From an uncultured Prochlorococcus sp. (lineage in GTDB: Bacteria; Cyanobacteriota; Cyanobacteriia; PCC-6307; Cyanobiaceae), in NCBI GenBank assembly GCA_902573565.1, contig CACGKI010000009.1, forward strand, positions 1 through 54,139: a stretch of 54,139 nucleotides of DNA, written 5' to 3'. Below, piece after piece: positions 17,460 through 27,069 of this stretch. Each line of letters opens with the position of its first letter. Position 1 is the stretch's first letter. The translations under genes and the position numbers were made by a program. The notes under the pieces are model-generated. The model ran no database searches. It was given only the letters and a program-made list of their open reading frames with translations, and was not told the origin of the DNA.

Positions 17460-18347
17460 TTATGAGGCAATAATTATTCCTAATAAAAGCACTCCTCCAT
17501 AAATTGATTGATTTTTGAAGTGATTACCAATATTTTTTATTGATTGCTTTTCCTCAGGAAATACTTTTAGTATATCTCTCTGCATTAAGATTGACGTTGT
17601 AAGCCAAATTGGCCAATAAATAAAATCTATTTGATTAATAAATCCGCATAATGCGAGAAAACAAGAAGTTAAAAAATAACAAATTTGAATAGTTATTCTT
17701 GTATTGTTTTGGAGGTTAACAGCGGAACTATTTATTCCAATTTTGATATCATATTTTTTATCTGCTAAAGCATAAATCGTGTCAAAGCCAAAAGTCCAAA
17801 AAATGGTAGCTAGCCAGCAAAATAATAAAACAATACTATTTAAATCGCCTTCATTTGCAGCCCAGGGAATTAAGACAGCAAAACCCCAGCATATGGATAA
17901 GATTAATTGAGGATATTTAAACCATCTTTTGGCAGAAGGATAAATTAAAATAATAGGTAAAGCTATAAAAGCTAGTGAAATGGAAAGGATTCTTCCAGGC
18001 TGAGGTAGCGACAAAGTTAAAAAGAAGCTACATAAAATTAAAAAGAAAAGAATTGAATAAGCTGTTTTAAGACCGATTTTATTTGCAGCTAGAGGTCTAT
18101 TTTTTGTCCTAACAACTTTTTGATCAATTTTTTTGTCCCAAATATCATTAACTACGCAGCCTAATCCACTTACTATTAGTCCTCCCAGTATTATTCGTAG
18201 CAACATTAAAAATGTTGGATTAGCATCTGGGGTTAAATATAAACTCCATCCAGCAGGAATAAGCAAGATCATTCTTCCAGTCGGCTTATTCCACCTTAAT
18301 AATTCAAAAAAAGTACTTAATTTAATTTGTCGATTTTTATTTTGCAT
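17460..18347 (-). CDS. ubiA: UbiA-type 4-hydroxybenzoate polyprenyltransferase
   Basis: An integral membrane prenyltransferase of about 295 residues. The first Asp motif is NDIWDKKIDQKVVRTKNRPLA near residue 75, and the second is DTIYALADKKYDIKIGINS near 190. Both match the 4-hydroxybenzoate type rather than the tocopherol or chlorophyll type. In cyanobacteria this enzyme starts plastoquinone synthesis by prenylating 4-hydroxybenzoate. An upstream ATG at 18368 is also in frame; I prefer 18347 because the protein then begins MQNKNRQIKL. It is divergent from ppx, and the S66 peptidase gene follows closely. Confidence 0.9.
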   Translation of the reverse strand: MQNKNRQIKLSTFFELLRWNKPTGRMILLIPAGWSLYLTPDANPTFLMLLRIILGGLIVSGLGCVVNDIWDKKIDQKVVRTKNRPLAANKIGLKTAYSILFFLILCSFFLTLSLPQPGRILSISLAFIALPIILIYPSAKRWFKYPQLILSICWGFAVLIPWAANEGDLNSIVLLFCWLATIFWTFGFDTIYALADKKYDIKIGINSSAVNLQNNTRITIQICYFLTSCFLALCGFINQIDFIYWPIWLTTSILMQRDILKVFPEEKQSIKNIGNHFKNQSIYGGVLLLGIIIAS

Positions 18348-18472
18348 ATGACCTATTGTATATTTCATAACTTTAAATAATCTTACTAGGATTAAATGAT
18401 TTCTATTATTTAATAATCAATCTTGGGTATATTTATTAATGGATTAAAGATATCTTCATCTTATAAAAAGAA

Positions 18473-20068
18473 ATGATACAGAAACCAGATTTAAGATATT
18501 TTCAAGAAAAGCAAATTTTAGTAGCTTCTATAGATATTGGAACTAACTCTACACATCTCTTGGTAGCAGAAATTAATCCAGAGTTAAAATCATTTTCAAT
18601 AAAATTCACTGATAAATCAACCACTCGTCTTGGAGAAAGAGATGAGGAGGGTAATCTTACCGAAGAATCAATCCTGAGAGCACTAGTTACCCTTAAGCGA
18701 TTTAAGGAATATTGTAAAAGTAATGGAGTAAAAAAAATAATAACAGCAGCTACAAGTGCAGTTAGGGAAGCTCCAAACGGTCAAGATTTTATTAGAAGAG
18801 TTCTTGATGAAACTGATATTCAAATAGAAATGATAAGTGGATCTGAGGAAGCCAGATTAATTTACCTTGGTGTTCTTTCTGGTATGGCTTTTGAAGATCA
18901 GTCTTTTGTCATCATAGATATTGGAGGAGGATCTACAGAGTTAATACTTGCTGATAAAAAGGATGCTATAGCTCTTACTAGTTCGAGAATTGGTGCAGTA
19001 AAACTTAAAAATGATTTTTTAAATAAAGAGTCTATAAATTCAGAAAGATCGAGTTTTCTAACAACTTTTATTAAAGGATCTTTAGAACCATCTGTTCGAA
19101 AAATAAAGAGCAGATCTAACGGAGATAAGACTTTATCTATGATTGCGACCAGTGGGACTGCAACCTCATTAGGAAATTTGATTTCAGATGATTTGGGAGA
19201 ATCTAAACAAAAGTTGCATGGTTATAAATTTAAAAGGGAAAATTTGCAAAATGTATTGGAAAAACTAATTAAATTACCAGTTTCGGAAATCAAGAAAATA
19301 CCTTCATTAAGTGAGAGAAGAGCAGAAATAATTGTTCCAGGAGCATTGATATTAAACACCGCAATGGAGATGTTGAACTTCAATGAATTAACTATAAGTG
19401 AGAGGGCGCTTAGAGAGGGTTTAGTTGTTGATTGGATGCTTCGTAAAGGAATAATAAAAAACGAGTTAAATATTCAAAGTAATATTAGAAAAACAACCAT
19501 AGTTCATCAGGCCAGAAAGTTTGGCGTAGATAGTACAAGAGCTGAGAAAGTTATCAATATTGCCTTTCAAATCTACGATCAGACTAAAAATATCTTTTAT
19601 AGCGAAAATGACCCTAAAGCCAAAGAACTTCTTTGGGCAGCTTCTAATCTTTATAGTTGTGGGAAATACGTGAATGTTGGTTCATATCACAAACACTCTT
19701 GGTACTTAATAAAAAATTGTGAGTTGTTGGGATATTCTGAAGCAGAAACAAATATTATTGCTTCAATTGCTAGATACCATAGAAAGACTCTACCAAAGAA
19801 AAGACATGAGTCTTGGCAAAATTTAATATCCAAAGAAGATAAAACATTAGTTCTTGAAATGTCATTGATTTTGAGACTTGCAGCATCTCTTGATCAAAGA
19901 CCTGATAAGGTAATCTCCTCAGTTCAAATAAAATTGCAGGGAAATATTCTTACATTTGAACTTTTACCTTTAAATAGAAACCATGATCTTCTTCTTGAAA
20001 AATGGAACTTAGGATTATGCCGTAATGTAATAAAAGAACTAAAGAATTTGGATTTAAAAGTTATTTAG
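18473..20068 (+). CDS. ppx: Exopolyphosphatase (Ppx/GppA family)
   Basis: The 531-residue protein has the actin-like ASIDIGTNSTHLLVAE near residue 19, the second phosphate-binding loop VIIDIGGGSTELIL near 146, and TSGTATSLGNL near 227. After about residue 330 it continues with the HD-like helical domain (YHKHSWYLIKN), which together give the long Ppx form rather than the shorter GppA-like one. It releases phosphate from polyphosphate, or hydrolyses pppGpp in related members. The gene overlaps the convergent HTH gene by eight bases. Polyphosphate use would suit growth in phosphate-poor surface water. Confidence 0.92.
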   Translation: MIQKPDLRYFQEKQILVASIDIGTNSTHLLVAEINPELKSFSIKFTDKSTTRLGERDEEGNLTEESILRALVTLKRFKEYCKSNGVKKIITAATSAVREAPNGQDFIRRVLDETDIQIEMISGSEEARLIYLGVLSGMAFEDQSFVIIDIGGGSTELILADKKDAIALTSSRIGAVKLKNDFLNKESINSERSSFLTTFIKGSLEPSVRKIKSRSNGDKTLSMIATSGTATSLGNLISDDLGESKQKLHGYKFKRENLQNVLEKLIKLPVSEIKKIPSLSERRAEIIVPGALILNTAMEMLNFNELTISERALREGLVVDWMLRKGIIKNELNIQSNIRKTTIVHQARKFGVDSTRAEKVINIAFQIYDQTKNIFYSENDPKAKELLWAASNLYSCGKYVNVGSYHKHSWYLIKNCELLGYSEAETNIIASIARYHRKTLPKKRHESWQNLISKEDKTLVLEMSLILRLAASLDQRPDKVISSVQIKLQGNILTFELLPLNRNHDLLLEKWNLGLCRNVIKELKNLDLKVI

Positions 20069-20555
20069 TCTTTTTAATAAGTTCTTGTTTTGGAGTTTGA
20101 TTCTGAGAAGAGTCTGAAAATAAATTGAAAATTAAGGATGAGGCGATTAGTCCGAGAAAGCCTGAAATTAAAATAAATATCCAAAACCATACTGAACTTG
20201 GATCCTTAGATTGTCTAGTTTTATTAGTTTTTTTAGCAACTTCTTCAACTATTTCTTCAATTTTTATTTCTTGCCTTTCTGTCTTGAATTCATTCATTAT
20301 AAATTCTGTATCAAGTTTCAGCTTCTGTGAAATTCTACGAACCATTGCTTTGACAAATACTTTTTCAGGTAGTTCTTCTTCATTACCTTCTTCAATGGCT
20401 CTAAGTTGATGAGATCCTATTTTTAAATCAGAAGCTAATTTTTCAACAGATTGCTCTCTACTTAATCTTGCCTCTTTAATAAAATTTCCAATTCTCTTTA
20501 AAGAGGATTGTTCTCTTTTGGTATTGTCTTCTGGGTTAGATTTTATTTCTTTCAA
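20061..20555 (-). CDS. HTH membrane protein, RodZ-like N-terminus
   Basis: The 164-residue protein begins with a helix-turn-helix region at about residues 20-85 (IGNFIKEARLSREQSVEKLASDLKI, then LRAIEEG), the HTH_25 pattern found in RodZ. A Lys/Glu-rich linker leads to one membrane helix at about residues 122-145. The C-terminal part after the helix is only about 15 residues, so the large periplasmic domain of RodZ is missing. It could link DNA or cytoskeletal components to the membrane, but function is not established. The gene is 55 bases upstream of nothing on its own strand except cobM at lower coordinates, with which it may be co-transcribed. Confidence 0.7.
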   Translation of the reverse strand: MKEIKSNPEDNTKREQSSLKRIGNFIKEARLSREQSVEKLASDLKIGSHQLRAIEEGNEEELPEKVFVKAMVRRISQKLKLDTEFIMNEFKTERQEIKIEEIVEEVAKKTNKTRQSKDPSSVWFWIFILISGFLGLIASSLIFNLFSDSSQNQTPKQELIKKTK

Positions 20556-20610
20556 AGTTTATAAATTTTTCCTAATTATAGTAATTAATATTTTTCTATC
20601 AACTTAAAGA

Positions 20611-21366
20611 TTATTTATTCCTAAAGAGATGCCTATAAGATGGATTATAAAGATTAGATCTTTTTCGAGAATTACTTATTGCTGGGCTAATTATGTAAAT
20701 GGTTGTTCTTATTAGTTTTTTCTCAATAGAAAATTTTTCCATATCTTTTAATTCTATTAATGATGTCCAACCATCATCCCAAGATACTCTAAATCCAACA
20801 ATCACTTTAGTCTCTGGAGGGTAAAACTCTAGTAGAGTTTCTTGAGACCTTTTCACATGCCTAGCACTTAGATAAAGACATATAGAGGAATTGTGTTTCG
20901 CAAGATCTTTCAGAGATTCTTTTTCGGGCATCCCTGTTCTCCCTCCCGCTCTAGTAAGAATTATTGTTTGCGTTACGTCAGGAATGGTTAACTCAGCTTC
21001 ATGATATGCTGCAGCAACTTGAAAAGCACTTACTCCAGGAATTACCTCGATTTCAATGTTTTCGTTTTTTAAAATTTCGATTTGCTCTCTAATTGCTCCA
21101 AAAAGGCAAGGGTCTCCATCATGCAACCTTGCAACAGTTTTCCCTGCCTGAAATTTTTCTATCATAATTGAGGTGATTTGCTCTAAGTTGAGCGAACTCG
21201 TTTTTATTTTTTCAGAACCTTCTCTAGAAAAATCTAAAATCTTTTCAGGAATTAGAGAATCAGTCCAAATAATGACATCTGCAATTTTGATCTTTTTTAA
21301 TGCTTTTAAAGTTAATAATTCTGGATCGCCTGGACCAACACCAATAAAGGATATTTTTTTATCCAT
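20611..21366 (-). CDS. cobM: Precorrin-4 C11-methyltransferase
   Basis: The roughly 251-residue protein is an SAM-dependent tetrapyrrole methylase. The conserved SAM-binding starts are [18 protein letters not shown] at residue 4 onward, [16 protein letters not shown] near 86 and [13 protein letters not shown] near 107. [18 protein letters not shown] near 132 is the region typical of CobM/CbiF. It methylates C-11 in cobalamin ring synthesis. The ATG at 21366 gives a normal start with an eight-base overlap with lgt; another at 21384 is also in frame. Together with cobT this shows a cobamide pathway whose other genes lie elsewhere. Confidence 0.92.
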   Translation of the reverse strand: MDKKISFIGVGPGDPELLTLKALKKIKIADVIIWTDSLIPEKILDFSREGSEKIKTSSLNLEQITSIMIEKFQAGKTVARLHDGDPCLFGAIREQIEILKNENIEIEVIPGVSAFQVAAAYHEAELTIPDVTQTIILTRAGGRTGMPEKESLKDLAKHNSSICLYLSARHVKRSQETLLEFYPPETKVIVGFRVSWDDGWTSLIELKDMEKFSIEKKLIRTTIYIISPAISNSRKRSNLYNPSYRHLFRNK

Positions 21367-22252
21367 TCTTTCTATTTTTTCCATTATATGTTCTCAATCT
21401 TAAAAAAAATATTCCAATTAATCCAGAAGAAAATAGAAAAATACTTATAAATTGAGCTATTCTAATACCGCCATCACAGAAAGGCGGAAGCCCACCAATG
21501 CATAGCGGGTCAGTTCTTAAACCTTCAATCCAGAATCTTCCAAAGCTATAACTTATTAAATAAAGACAGCTAATAAAGCCAGGCCTGAAAAAATCTGTTT
21601 TATTTTGTTTATTAAAGGTAATAATAAGGACGATGAAAATTAAAAGATTCCACAATGACTCATAGAGAAATGTAGGATGAAAAAATTCATAATTAATAAA
21701 TTCTAAAGGCCTATTTTGGATGGGTATAAATAATTTCCAAGGCAAATTTGTAGGAACTCCAAAGGCTTCATTATTAAAAAAATTTCCCCACCTGCCTATT
21801 GATTGTCCAAGAATAATCGAGGGTATTAATATATCTAAAAAAGTTTTTAAATTAATTTTTTTCGACTTACAGAAATAGATAATAGATATTAATCCTCCAA
21901 TTAGACCGCCATGGATTGCTATGCCTCCTTCCCAAACTGCAAGAAAAGAAGGTATTTGAATACTGTTATTAAATAGTTCAAAAGAAGTAAAAAAGTTCTC
22001 TCCGCTATATTGCTTCCATTCAAAAATTACGTAATAAGCTCTAGCTCCAATTATTGAAGAGATTATTAATGATGGAAGTATTTCACTAATGTACTCTGGG
22101 TTAATGTTTCTTGCATTTGCCAGTTTTTTAGAGACGAATAGGCCTATTAAAACTGAAACCGAAATAAGCAGTCCATACCATCTAATAGTTATAAATCCTA
22201 AATTTAAAAAAGTTTCTCCTGGAGATTGTATAAAAGCTTGAAATGTAAGCAT
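21359..22252 (-). CDS. lgt: Prolipoprotein diacylglyceryl transferase
   Basis: A 297-residue membrane enzyme with about seven helices. It shows the family features [18 protein letters not shown] near residue 20, [12 protein letters not shown] near 110 and [15 protein letters not shown] near 150, whose Arg and Asn residues are essential in characterised Lgt. It adds diacylglycerol to the lipobox Cys of lipoproteins such as the one encoded at 2014-3012. It is ten bases behind petA and overlaps the cobM start, so petC-petA-lgt-cobM read as one tight minus-strand run. Confidence 0.95.
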   Translation of the reverse strand: MLTFQAFIQSPGETFLNLGFITIRWYGLLISVSVLIGLFVSKKLANARNINPEYISEILPSLIISSIIGARAYYVIFEWKQYSGENFFTSFELFNNSIQIPSFLAVWEGGIAIHGGLIGGLISIIYFCKSKKINLKTFLDILIPSIILGQSIGRWGNFFNNEAFGVPTNLPWKLFIPIQNRPLEFINYEFFHPTFLYESLWNLLIFIVLIITFNKQNKTDFFRPGFISCLYLISYSFGRFWIEGLRTDPLCIGGLPPFCDGGIRIAQFISIFLFSSGLIGIFFLRLRTYNGKNRKNG

Positions 22253-22262
22253 TTAAAGAAAG

Positions 22263-23216
22263 TTAGATACCCTCTGCTGCTTGCACTTTCTCTACTTGTT
22301 TTTTCTTTAATACTAAAAGTATTTGTGTTAGGCCTACACCAATGAAGAATGCAATCAATCCAATAACTCTATAAGGGCTCTGAAGAACAACCTCAGCATC
22401 TAATTGTCCAAAACCGCCAACGTTGGGATCATTAGTAAGAGGGTCACCTGCATTAATTTTGTCTTGTGCTTTTACGATAAGTTGGGGACCAACAGGCACT
22501 GCTTCAGTAGTTATCTCACCATTATCATTTTCTATATTGACCTTATAGCTACCATCTTCAATTGTTTCTATTGAATTTATAGTTCCTGAGGTGGAAGAAG
22601 TGAAAACTACATTATTGCTTTTGTCTCCAGTTGGGTATACCTGGCCTCTACCTCTATTGCCTCCGATATGTAACGAGTATTTTCCATAGTGATATTCTTT
22701 ATTAGTGGATGGATCAGGGGAAAGTACAGGGAAAACTATTTCTTTATTAGTATCGCCAGGTAAAGGTCCTACAATGATGATATTATCTTTCTCTTCACTG
22801 TAATTACTGAAATAAACCCCTTCTGTCTCCTCTTTGATTTCTTCGGTCCATCTTTCTTGTGGAGCAAGTTTAAAGCCATCTGGCAGCATTACAACAGCAC
22901 CAACTTGTAATGGGACTTCAGAACCATCAGCACCGATCTCTTTTAAATCATTTTTATAGGGTATTTTTACTACAGCTTTGAAAACACTGTCTGCTCCAAC
23001 AGATTGGGGAACCTCTGCAATTGTAGGCATCTGGGCTAGATGACAATTTGCACAGACTATCTTTCCTGTAGCTTCTCTTGGGGATTCATAGTTTTGCTGA
23101 GCCCAAAATGGATAAGCAAAAGTGATCTTTGGGTAATATACAATGCTCGAAATGAAAAGCAGAGTACAGATAAATAAACTTGTTTTTTTCATAATTTGAT
23201 TTTTAAGATCTTTCAT
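22263..23216 (-). CDS. petA: Apocytochrome f, cytochrome b6f complex
   Basis: The precursor is 317 residues from the ATG at 23216. A signal peptide ends at [13 protein letters not shown] sequence (here TFAYPFWAQ), so the mature protein should begin with the Tyr whose amino group is the heme axial ligand. The heme site CANCHL lies about 25 residues further. Near the C-terminus a single helix ([22 protein letters not shown]) anchors it in the thylakoid. It passes electrons from the Rieske protein to plastocyanin or cytochrome c6. The reading frame is open upstream into petC, but the ATG four bases behind the petC stop fits best; a later ATG at 23192 is a possible alternative. Confidence 0.95.
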   Translation of the reverse strand: MKDLKNQIMKKTSLFICTLLFISSIVYYPKITFAYPFWAQQNYESPREATGKIVCANCHLAQMPTIAEVPQSVGADSVFKAVVKIPYKNDLKEIGADGSEVPLQVGAVVMLPDGFKLAPQERWTEEIKEETEGVYFSNYSEEKDNIIIVGPLPGDTNKEIVFPVLSPDPSTNKEYHYGKYSLHIGGNRGRGQVYPTGDKSNNVVFTSSTSGTINSIETIEDGSYKVNIENDNGEITTEAVPVGPQLIVKAQDKINAGDPLTNDPNVGGFGQLDAEVVLQSPYRVIGLIAFFIGVGLTQILLVLKKKQVEKVQAAEGI

Positions 23217-23220
23217 TTTT

Positions 23221-23757
23221 TTATGCCCACCATGGATTTTCATTAGTTCTAAAGTCAGTTTCTGACCATTGTTTGACGAGTACAGCATCATCTTCAATAT
23301 CTACATGCGCTAGCGCTAAAGATAAAGGAGCAGGCCCTCTTACTACCTTCCCATTAGTATCGTACTGACTGCCATGACAAGGACATATGAATTTGTTGGC
23401 ACCACTATCCCATGGGACAACGCAACCTAAATGAGTACAAATTGCATTTAAACCAAATTCTCCTATTTCCCCACCCTCATTAACTATTAAATAAGTTGGA
23501 TCTCCCTTTAGACCCTGCACTAGACTTCTGTCTCCTGCTTGATGGGTAGCTAACCAACCTGTCTTTGTTATTGGATTCCCTAATTCATCTTTAGCAGAAG
23601 TACCACCTCCACCGCCGCCTGCTCTTAAAGGCATGAAATAATTCGCTACAGGATAAAGGGCTCCTAACGCTACACCAGTTGCAGTACCAAATGTAAGAAG
23701 ATTCATAAATTGCCTTCGACCCATTGAAGGGACATCATTGGAACTTAATTGAGTCAT
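23221..23757 (-). CDS. petC: Rieske iron-sulfur protein, cytochrome b6f complex
   Basis: The 178-residue protein has a twin-arginine membrane anchor ([17 protein letters not shown] near residue 12), a Gly-rich hinge RAGGGGGG near 46, and the two cluster-binding boxes [10 protein letters not shown] near 108 and CPCHGSQYD near 127. The two Cys and two His bind the 2Fe-2S cluster that takes electrons from plastoquinol. The Tat-type anchor fits with tatC lying close by at 24167-24925. It is followed by petA after four bases; both code for the same complex. Confidence 0.97.
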   Translation of the reverse strand: MTQLSSNDVPSMGRRQFMNLLTFGTATGVALGALYPVANYFMPLRAGGGGGGTSAKDELGNPITKTGWLATHQAGDRSLVQGLKGDPTYLIVNEGGEIGEFGLNAICTHLGCVVPWDSGANKFICPCHGSQYDTNGKVVRGPAPLSLALAHVDIEDDAVLVKQWSETDFRTNENPWWA

Positions 23758-23880
23758 TCGCTACTTGGTTCTGTTATTTATTAGTTATTATGAATCAGAT
23801 TGTTCAATTTCTGTTGCAAATAGATAGGACTTTTAATAATTTAAAGTAAATGTTTAGGAAGTCTTAATTAATTTATTTAA

Positions 23881-24198
23881 ATGAACCCATTGCTAGTAGA
23901 TGAAGTTATACATTATTTGATTCATCGCTGGGGAAAAAAATATGATTTTAGACTCTTTAGAAGAGGAAAATTTGTTTATTTTCAGATGATGTGGGGATTT
24001 CTTGGACAGGAATCATTCCCTCTAAGTGAAGATGAATATAAAAAATCGATAGCTGATAAAATCGAGATTTTAAATAGATGTGGATATTCAGAAGAAGTAA
24101 GGGAATGGCTAAAGAAAGTCAATGCTAAGCCAAGGTTAGGTAGAGCTGTCAGCTTGCAATTAAATCTTAATGAGAAGATGAAAGAGTTTTTGACTTAA
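23881..24198 (+). CDS. DUF3067 family protein
   Basis: A 105-residue soluble protein with the conserved HRWGKKYDFRLFRRGKFVYFQMMW at about residues 15-38 and LGQESFPLSEDEY, as in the DUF3067 family found in cyanobacteria and plastids. Its function was not clear to me from family knowledge. It lies between petC and tatC, divergent from petC, and its last 32 bases overlap the end of tatC on the other strand. The location next to petC and petA suggests a possible role in making the b6f complex, but this is inference from position. Confidence 0.8.
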   Translation: MNPLLVDEVIHYLIHRWGKKYDFRLFRRGKFVYFQMMWGFLGQESFPLSEDEYKKSIADKIEILNRCGYSEEVREWLKKVNAKPRLGRAVSLQLNLNEKMKEFLT

Positions 24199-24925
24199 GA
24201 TTTTCTGATAAGTAAGTTAATCCCGTACCAACAAAAAATAAAAACACAATTGATATAGATAGTAATGACATAGTCAATGGGTCTGTTGAAGGGGTAATCA
24301 CGGCAGATAATATTGCGGAGGAAATTACAACGATCTTCCAATTCGAAATCATTTTTTCTGTTGTAATTATTCCAAGAGAACCAAGAATAAATTGTAATAC
24401 TGGTAATTGAAAAGCTATTGCAGTGCTAGACATTAATAAGAGAACAAAATCAAAATATCTTTCTATAGACCAAGTTGGTTCAACAATATCAGCACCGAAA
24501 CTAATGAAGAAATTTATTGCTGCAGGGACTAATATCCACCAGGAAAAAATTAATCCTAAAAAAAACAGAAGACCCGAACCTAAAACTGCGGGCAAGATAA
24601 GGCTTTTTTCTTGTTTTGTTAAACCAGGAGAAATAAATAATATTATTTGATAAAAAATATAAGGCATAGAAACTATTAATCCGCTGTAACCAGCAACTTT
24701 AATAGCGACAAATAAAAACTCTCCTGGAGCAAGTTGCAGTAAATGAATATCACCAGCTGGGATTTCTAAAAATGATATTAATGGCTTAATTATGAGAAAA
24801 CTAAAGAATATTGAAATAAGTATTGAGTAAATTGAGTTTAGTATCCTTTGACGAAGCTCCTCTAAATGATCACTAAAAGTCATTGAATCTGATAATTTAT
24901 TTTCACTTTCACCTGTACCTCTCAT
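24167..24925 (-). CDS. tatC: Sec-independent translocase subunit TatC
   Basis: The 252-residue membrane protein has six predicted helices and the family motifs MTFSDHLEELRQRI at residues 15-28, with the Glu that recognises signal peptides, and FQLPVLQFILGSLGI near residue 175. It recognises twin-arginine signals and forms the core of the Tat machinery. Likely clients in this window are the Rieske protein and the lipoprotein at 2014-3012. The tatA gene is not nearby. The 3' end overlaps the DUF3067 gene. Confidence 0.95.
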   Translation of the reverse strand: MRGTGESENKLSDSMTFSDHLEELRQRILNSIYSILISIFFSFLIIKPLISFLEIPAGDIHLLQLAPGEFLFVAIKVAGYSGLIVSMPYIFYQIILFISPGLTKQEKSLILPAVLGSGLLFFLGLIFSWWILVPAAINFFISFGADIVEPTWSIERYFDFVLLLMSSTAIAFQLPVLQFILGSLGIITTEKMISNWKIVVISSAILSAVITPSTDPLTMSLLSISIVFLFFVGTGLTYLSENLKSKTLSSSH

Positions 24926-25005
24926 TATTATTTGATAAAGATTTTGTAAGAAAAAGGTTTAAAATTATTATTGTCAAAGTCCAATTTGTTTGTCGATAAA
25001 TTTAA

Positions 25006-25266
25006 TTATTTGCTTAATTTAGGATTAGTTGGATCTGGTAATAAGAAAGGAGGAGCATCATTTAGGGATGATTCGCCATAAGTTTCATATTCTCTATACC
25101 CACCCATTTTCCCATTAGTTTTCATTAAAGCGCTTACGAAGGCAAGAAGTAAGAAAACAGTAGGAGCTCCAATTATTAATGCAGCACCAAATAGATATCC
25201 AACAATAAATTCTGGAAAACTATGATTTCCTAAAAATTCATGAGTGCCCAAAAGAAAATCAAACAT
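25006..25266 (-). CDS. Small two-part membrane protein, unrecognised
   Basis: An 86-residue protein with one strong hydrophobic segment at about residues 20-48 (IVGYLFGAALIIGAPTVFLLLAF) followed by a polar tail containing GGYREYETYGESS and ending PDPTNPKLSK. The size and layout are like the small thylakoid proteins of photosystem complexes, and it lies near petA, petC and tatC, but I cannot name it. It sits 80 bases before tatC on the same strand and may be co-transcribed. The composition and codon pattern look like a real gene. Confidence 0.72.
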   Translation of the reverse strand: MFDFLLGTHEFLGNHSFPEFIVGYLFGAALIIGAPTVFLLLAFVSALMKTNGKMGGYREYETYGESSLNDAPPFLLPDPTNPKLSK

Positions 25267-25295
25267 TTAAATTTAAAAATTTTTTTTATTATAAA

Positions 25296-26996
25296 CTAAA
25301 TTACTGTTTTAAGATTTTTTTTAATGTAATCTTCTCCTCTTGTAGGATTTCCCCAAATAATTTCTCCATTTTTAAAGGAAACGCAACCCGGTCCTCCTTT
25401 TTTGATTTTTTGCAAATCTTTAATCTTCACTAAATTAATTGGAACTTTAATGTTTCTTTTTGCCTTACTAAATAAAGCCGCTAAATCTGCAGCTATTTGA
25501 AGATCTTGCTCAGATGCTTCTTGAGATGAAGACTTCAAAACTACATGACTACCTGGTGATTCTTGAGCATGAAACCATAAATCGCCTTTTTTTGAGGACT
25601 TAAAGCTTATTAAGTCATTTTGCCTCATATTTCTCCCTACCTGAAGCTTCAATCCTGTGGGAGTATTAACTTGAATTGGTGAAGATTCTATCTCATATGT
25701 ACTTTTCTTATCTTCTCTTTGCCTCTTAATATTGATATTAAACTCGTTACAAATTTCTTCCATAATTTCTTCTAGTAGTTTGATTCGCATAAAAAGTTTT
25801 TCATGATTTAAAGAATTTAAATTTTCTAGAAGCGTAGTGAATTCATCTAATCTTTCTATATTTGTTTTGTAAATACTTAATCTTTGTTTTACTAATTCTT
25901 TAGATCTCTTAAGTTTTTTTGACTTTTTATATAGTTTTTGTCCTTTAATAATATCTCGTTTTTTAATTTCATTTGAAGAGAATATATTATCAGCTTTTTC
26001 TTTATACACCTCGTAGTTTTCTGATTTTGTCAAAAGATCATATTGAATATTTAAATTCTTTTTCTCAATATTGATCTGTTTAAAAATTATCCCTTCAATT
26101 TTCTTTCCCAACAATTCAAGTTTTTTTTGCTGCAGATGATAATCATAATAATTTTCTATACCGGTGCATAAATCTATCTTTTCTTCGCAATTAATTTCTT
26201 TATCGAAAAACCAAACGCAATAAAAATCTTTATTAAATATAGAAAAGTTAAAGTTATTGTTTTTAAACCTATTTATCCAAATCTTCCAATTTTTAAATAT
26301 CTCCTTTAAGTCTGAATCGCCAATGAAATCGATATTTTTTTCCATTATTTCCGAATTGCAAGTTTTGCTAACAACCTCTAGTTGTTTTGTAAGGATAGGA
26401 CTTACTCCTTGATAGGTATTTATTAAACAGTATTTCAAAGACTCAGGAACAATTGAAATTGAGTCTTTCCATGATTGAAAAGACTCATCTTCTCTAGGTC
26501 GTTTTTTGAGATTAACTGGTGGGCCGGAGTAAATTGATCCTGTTGAAATTGTTCTAAAACTAGATTGACTTGATTTAATTTGTTTACCAACTGCAATTAT
26601 TTTATGTTTGTTATCCAAATAAAAAATATTACTATGTTTCCCCATTAACTCAAAAATTAAATACTTACTAATTTCATCTCCAGGTTTTTTTGCAAAGCCA
26701 AATTTTATAACTCTCTCGAAATCATCTTGATCAACCGAAATTAAAGCCATATATTTTAGTCCGTATCTTATTTGTTTAGAAAGTGTACTTTCTCTTCCAA
26801 TTTTTTCCGGCTTATTTATCTTTAATATTCTGGGGGATTCACCATTCCATGAAACCTCTAACCAAGTTTGAGAATCAATTCCTCTAAAACATAATTGAAT
26901 TGTATTAGGCTCTGGTTGTTGGGCAGTTTCAAACTTTGAAGGTAAAATAATCTTTGATAAATAATGCAAAACAGATCTAATCGATGTAATATCCAT
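25296..26996 (-). CDS. rqcH: NFACT protein, RqcH/Rqc2 homologue
   Basis: The roughly 566-residue protein has the NFACT-N domain up to about residue 200 (starting MDITSIRSVLHYLSK), a long coiled-coil and helical middle part, and the NFACT-R domain near residues 450-540 with VGRNMRQNDLISFKSSKKGDLWFHAQESPGSHVVLK-type sequence (DLWFHAQ-x-PGSHVVLK is diagnostic). RqcH binds split 50S subunits carrying stalled nascent chains and adds alanine tails. An older label is fibronectin-binding protein, which I do not favour. Start choice: 26996 fits the family; 27020 is also in frame. It is divergent from gmk. Confidence 0.9.
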   Translation of the reverse strand: MDITSIRSVLHYLSKIILPSKFETAQQPEPNTIQLCFRGIDSQTWLEVSWNGESPRILKINKPEKIGRESTLSKQIRYGLKYMALISVDQDDFERVIKFGFAKKPGDEISKYLIFELMGKHSNIFYLDNKHKIIAVGKQIKSSQSSFRTISTGSIYSGPPVNLKKRPREDESFQSWKDSISIVPESLKYCLINTYQGVSPILTKQLEVVSKTCNSEIMEKNIDFIGDSDLKEIFKNWKIWINRFKNNNFNFSIFNKDFYCVWFFDKEINCEEKIDLCTGIENYYDYHLQQKKLELLGKKIEGIIFKQINIEKKNLNIQYDLLTKSENYEVYKEKADNIFSSNEIKKRDIIKGQKLYKKSKKLKRSKELVKQRLSIYKTNIERLDEFTTLLENLNSLNHEKLFMRIKLLEEIMEEICNEFNINIKRQREDKKSTYEIESSPIQVNTPTGLKLQVGRNMRQNDLISFKSSKKGDLWFHAQESPGSHVVLKSSSQEASEQDLQIAADLAALFSKAKRNIKVPINLVKIKDLQKIKKGGPGCVSFKNGEIIWGNPTRGEDYIKKNLKTVI

Positions 26997-27069
26997 TATT
27001 TGAGGAACACCTTTTTGCATTATTTCTTTTTAATTCACAAGACATTTATTTTACTGTAAAAAATTTAAT

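Noticed and set aside
22263..23297. 344-residue cytochrome f with an extra N-terminus
   Set aside because: The extra part overlaps petC; the signal peptide and family length support a start at 23216.
25296..26996. Adhesin (fibronectin/fibrinogen-binding protein)
   Set aside because: No secretion signal is present, and the NFACT-N and NFACT-R domains fit cytosolic RqcH.
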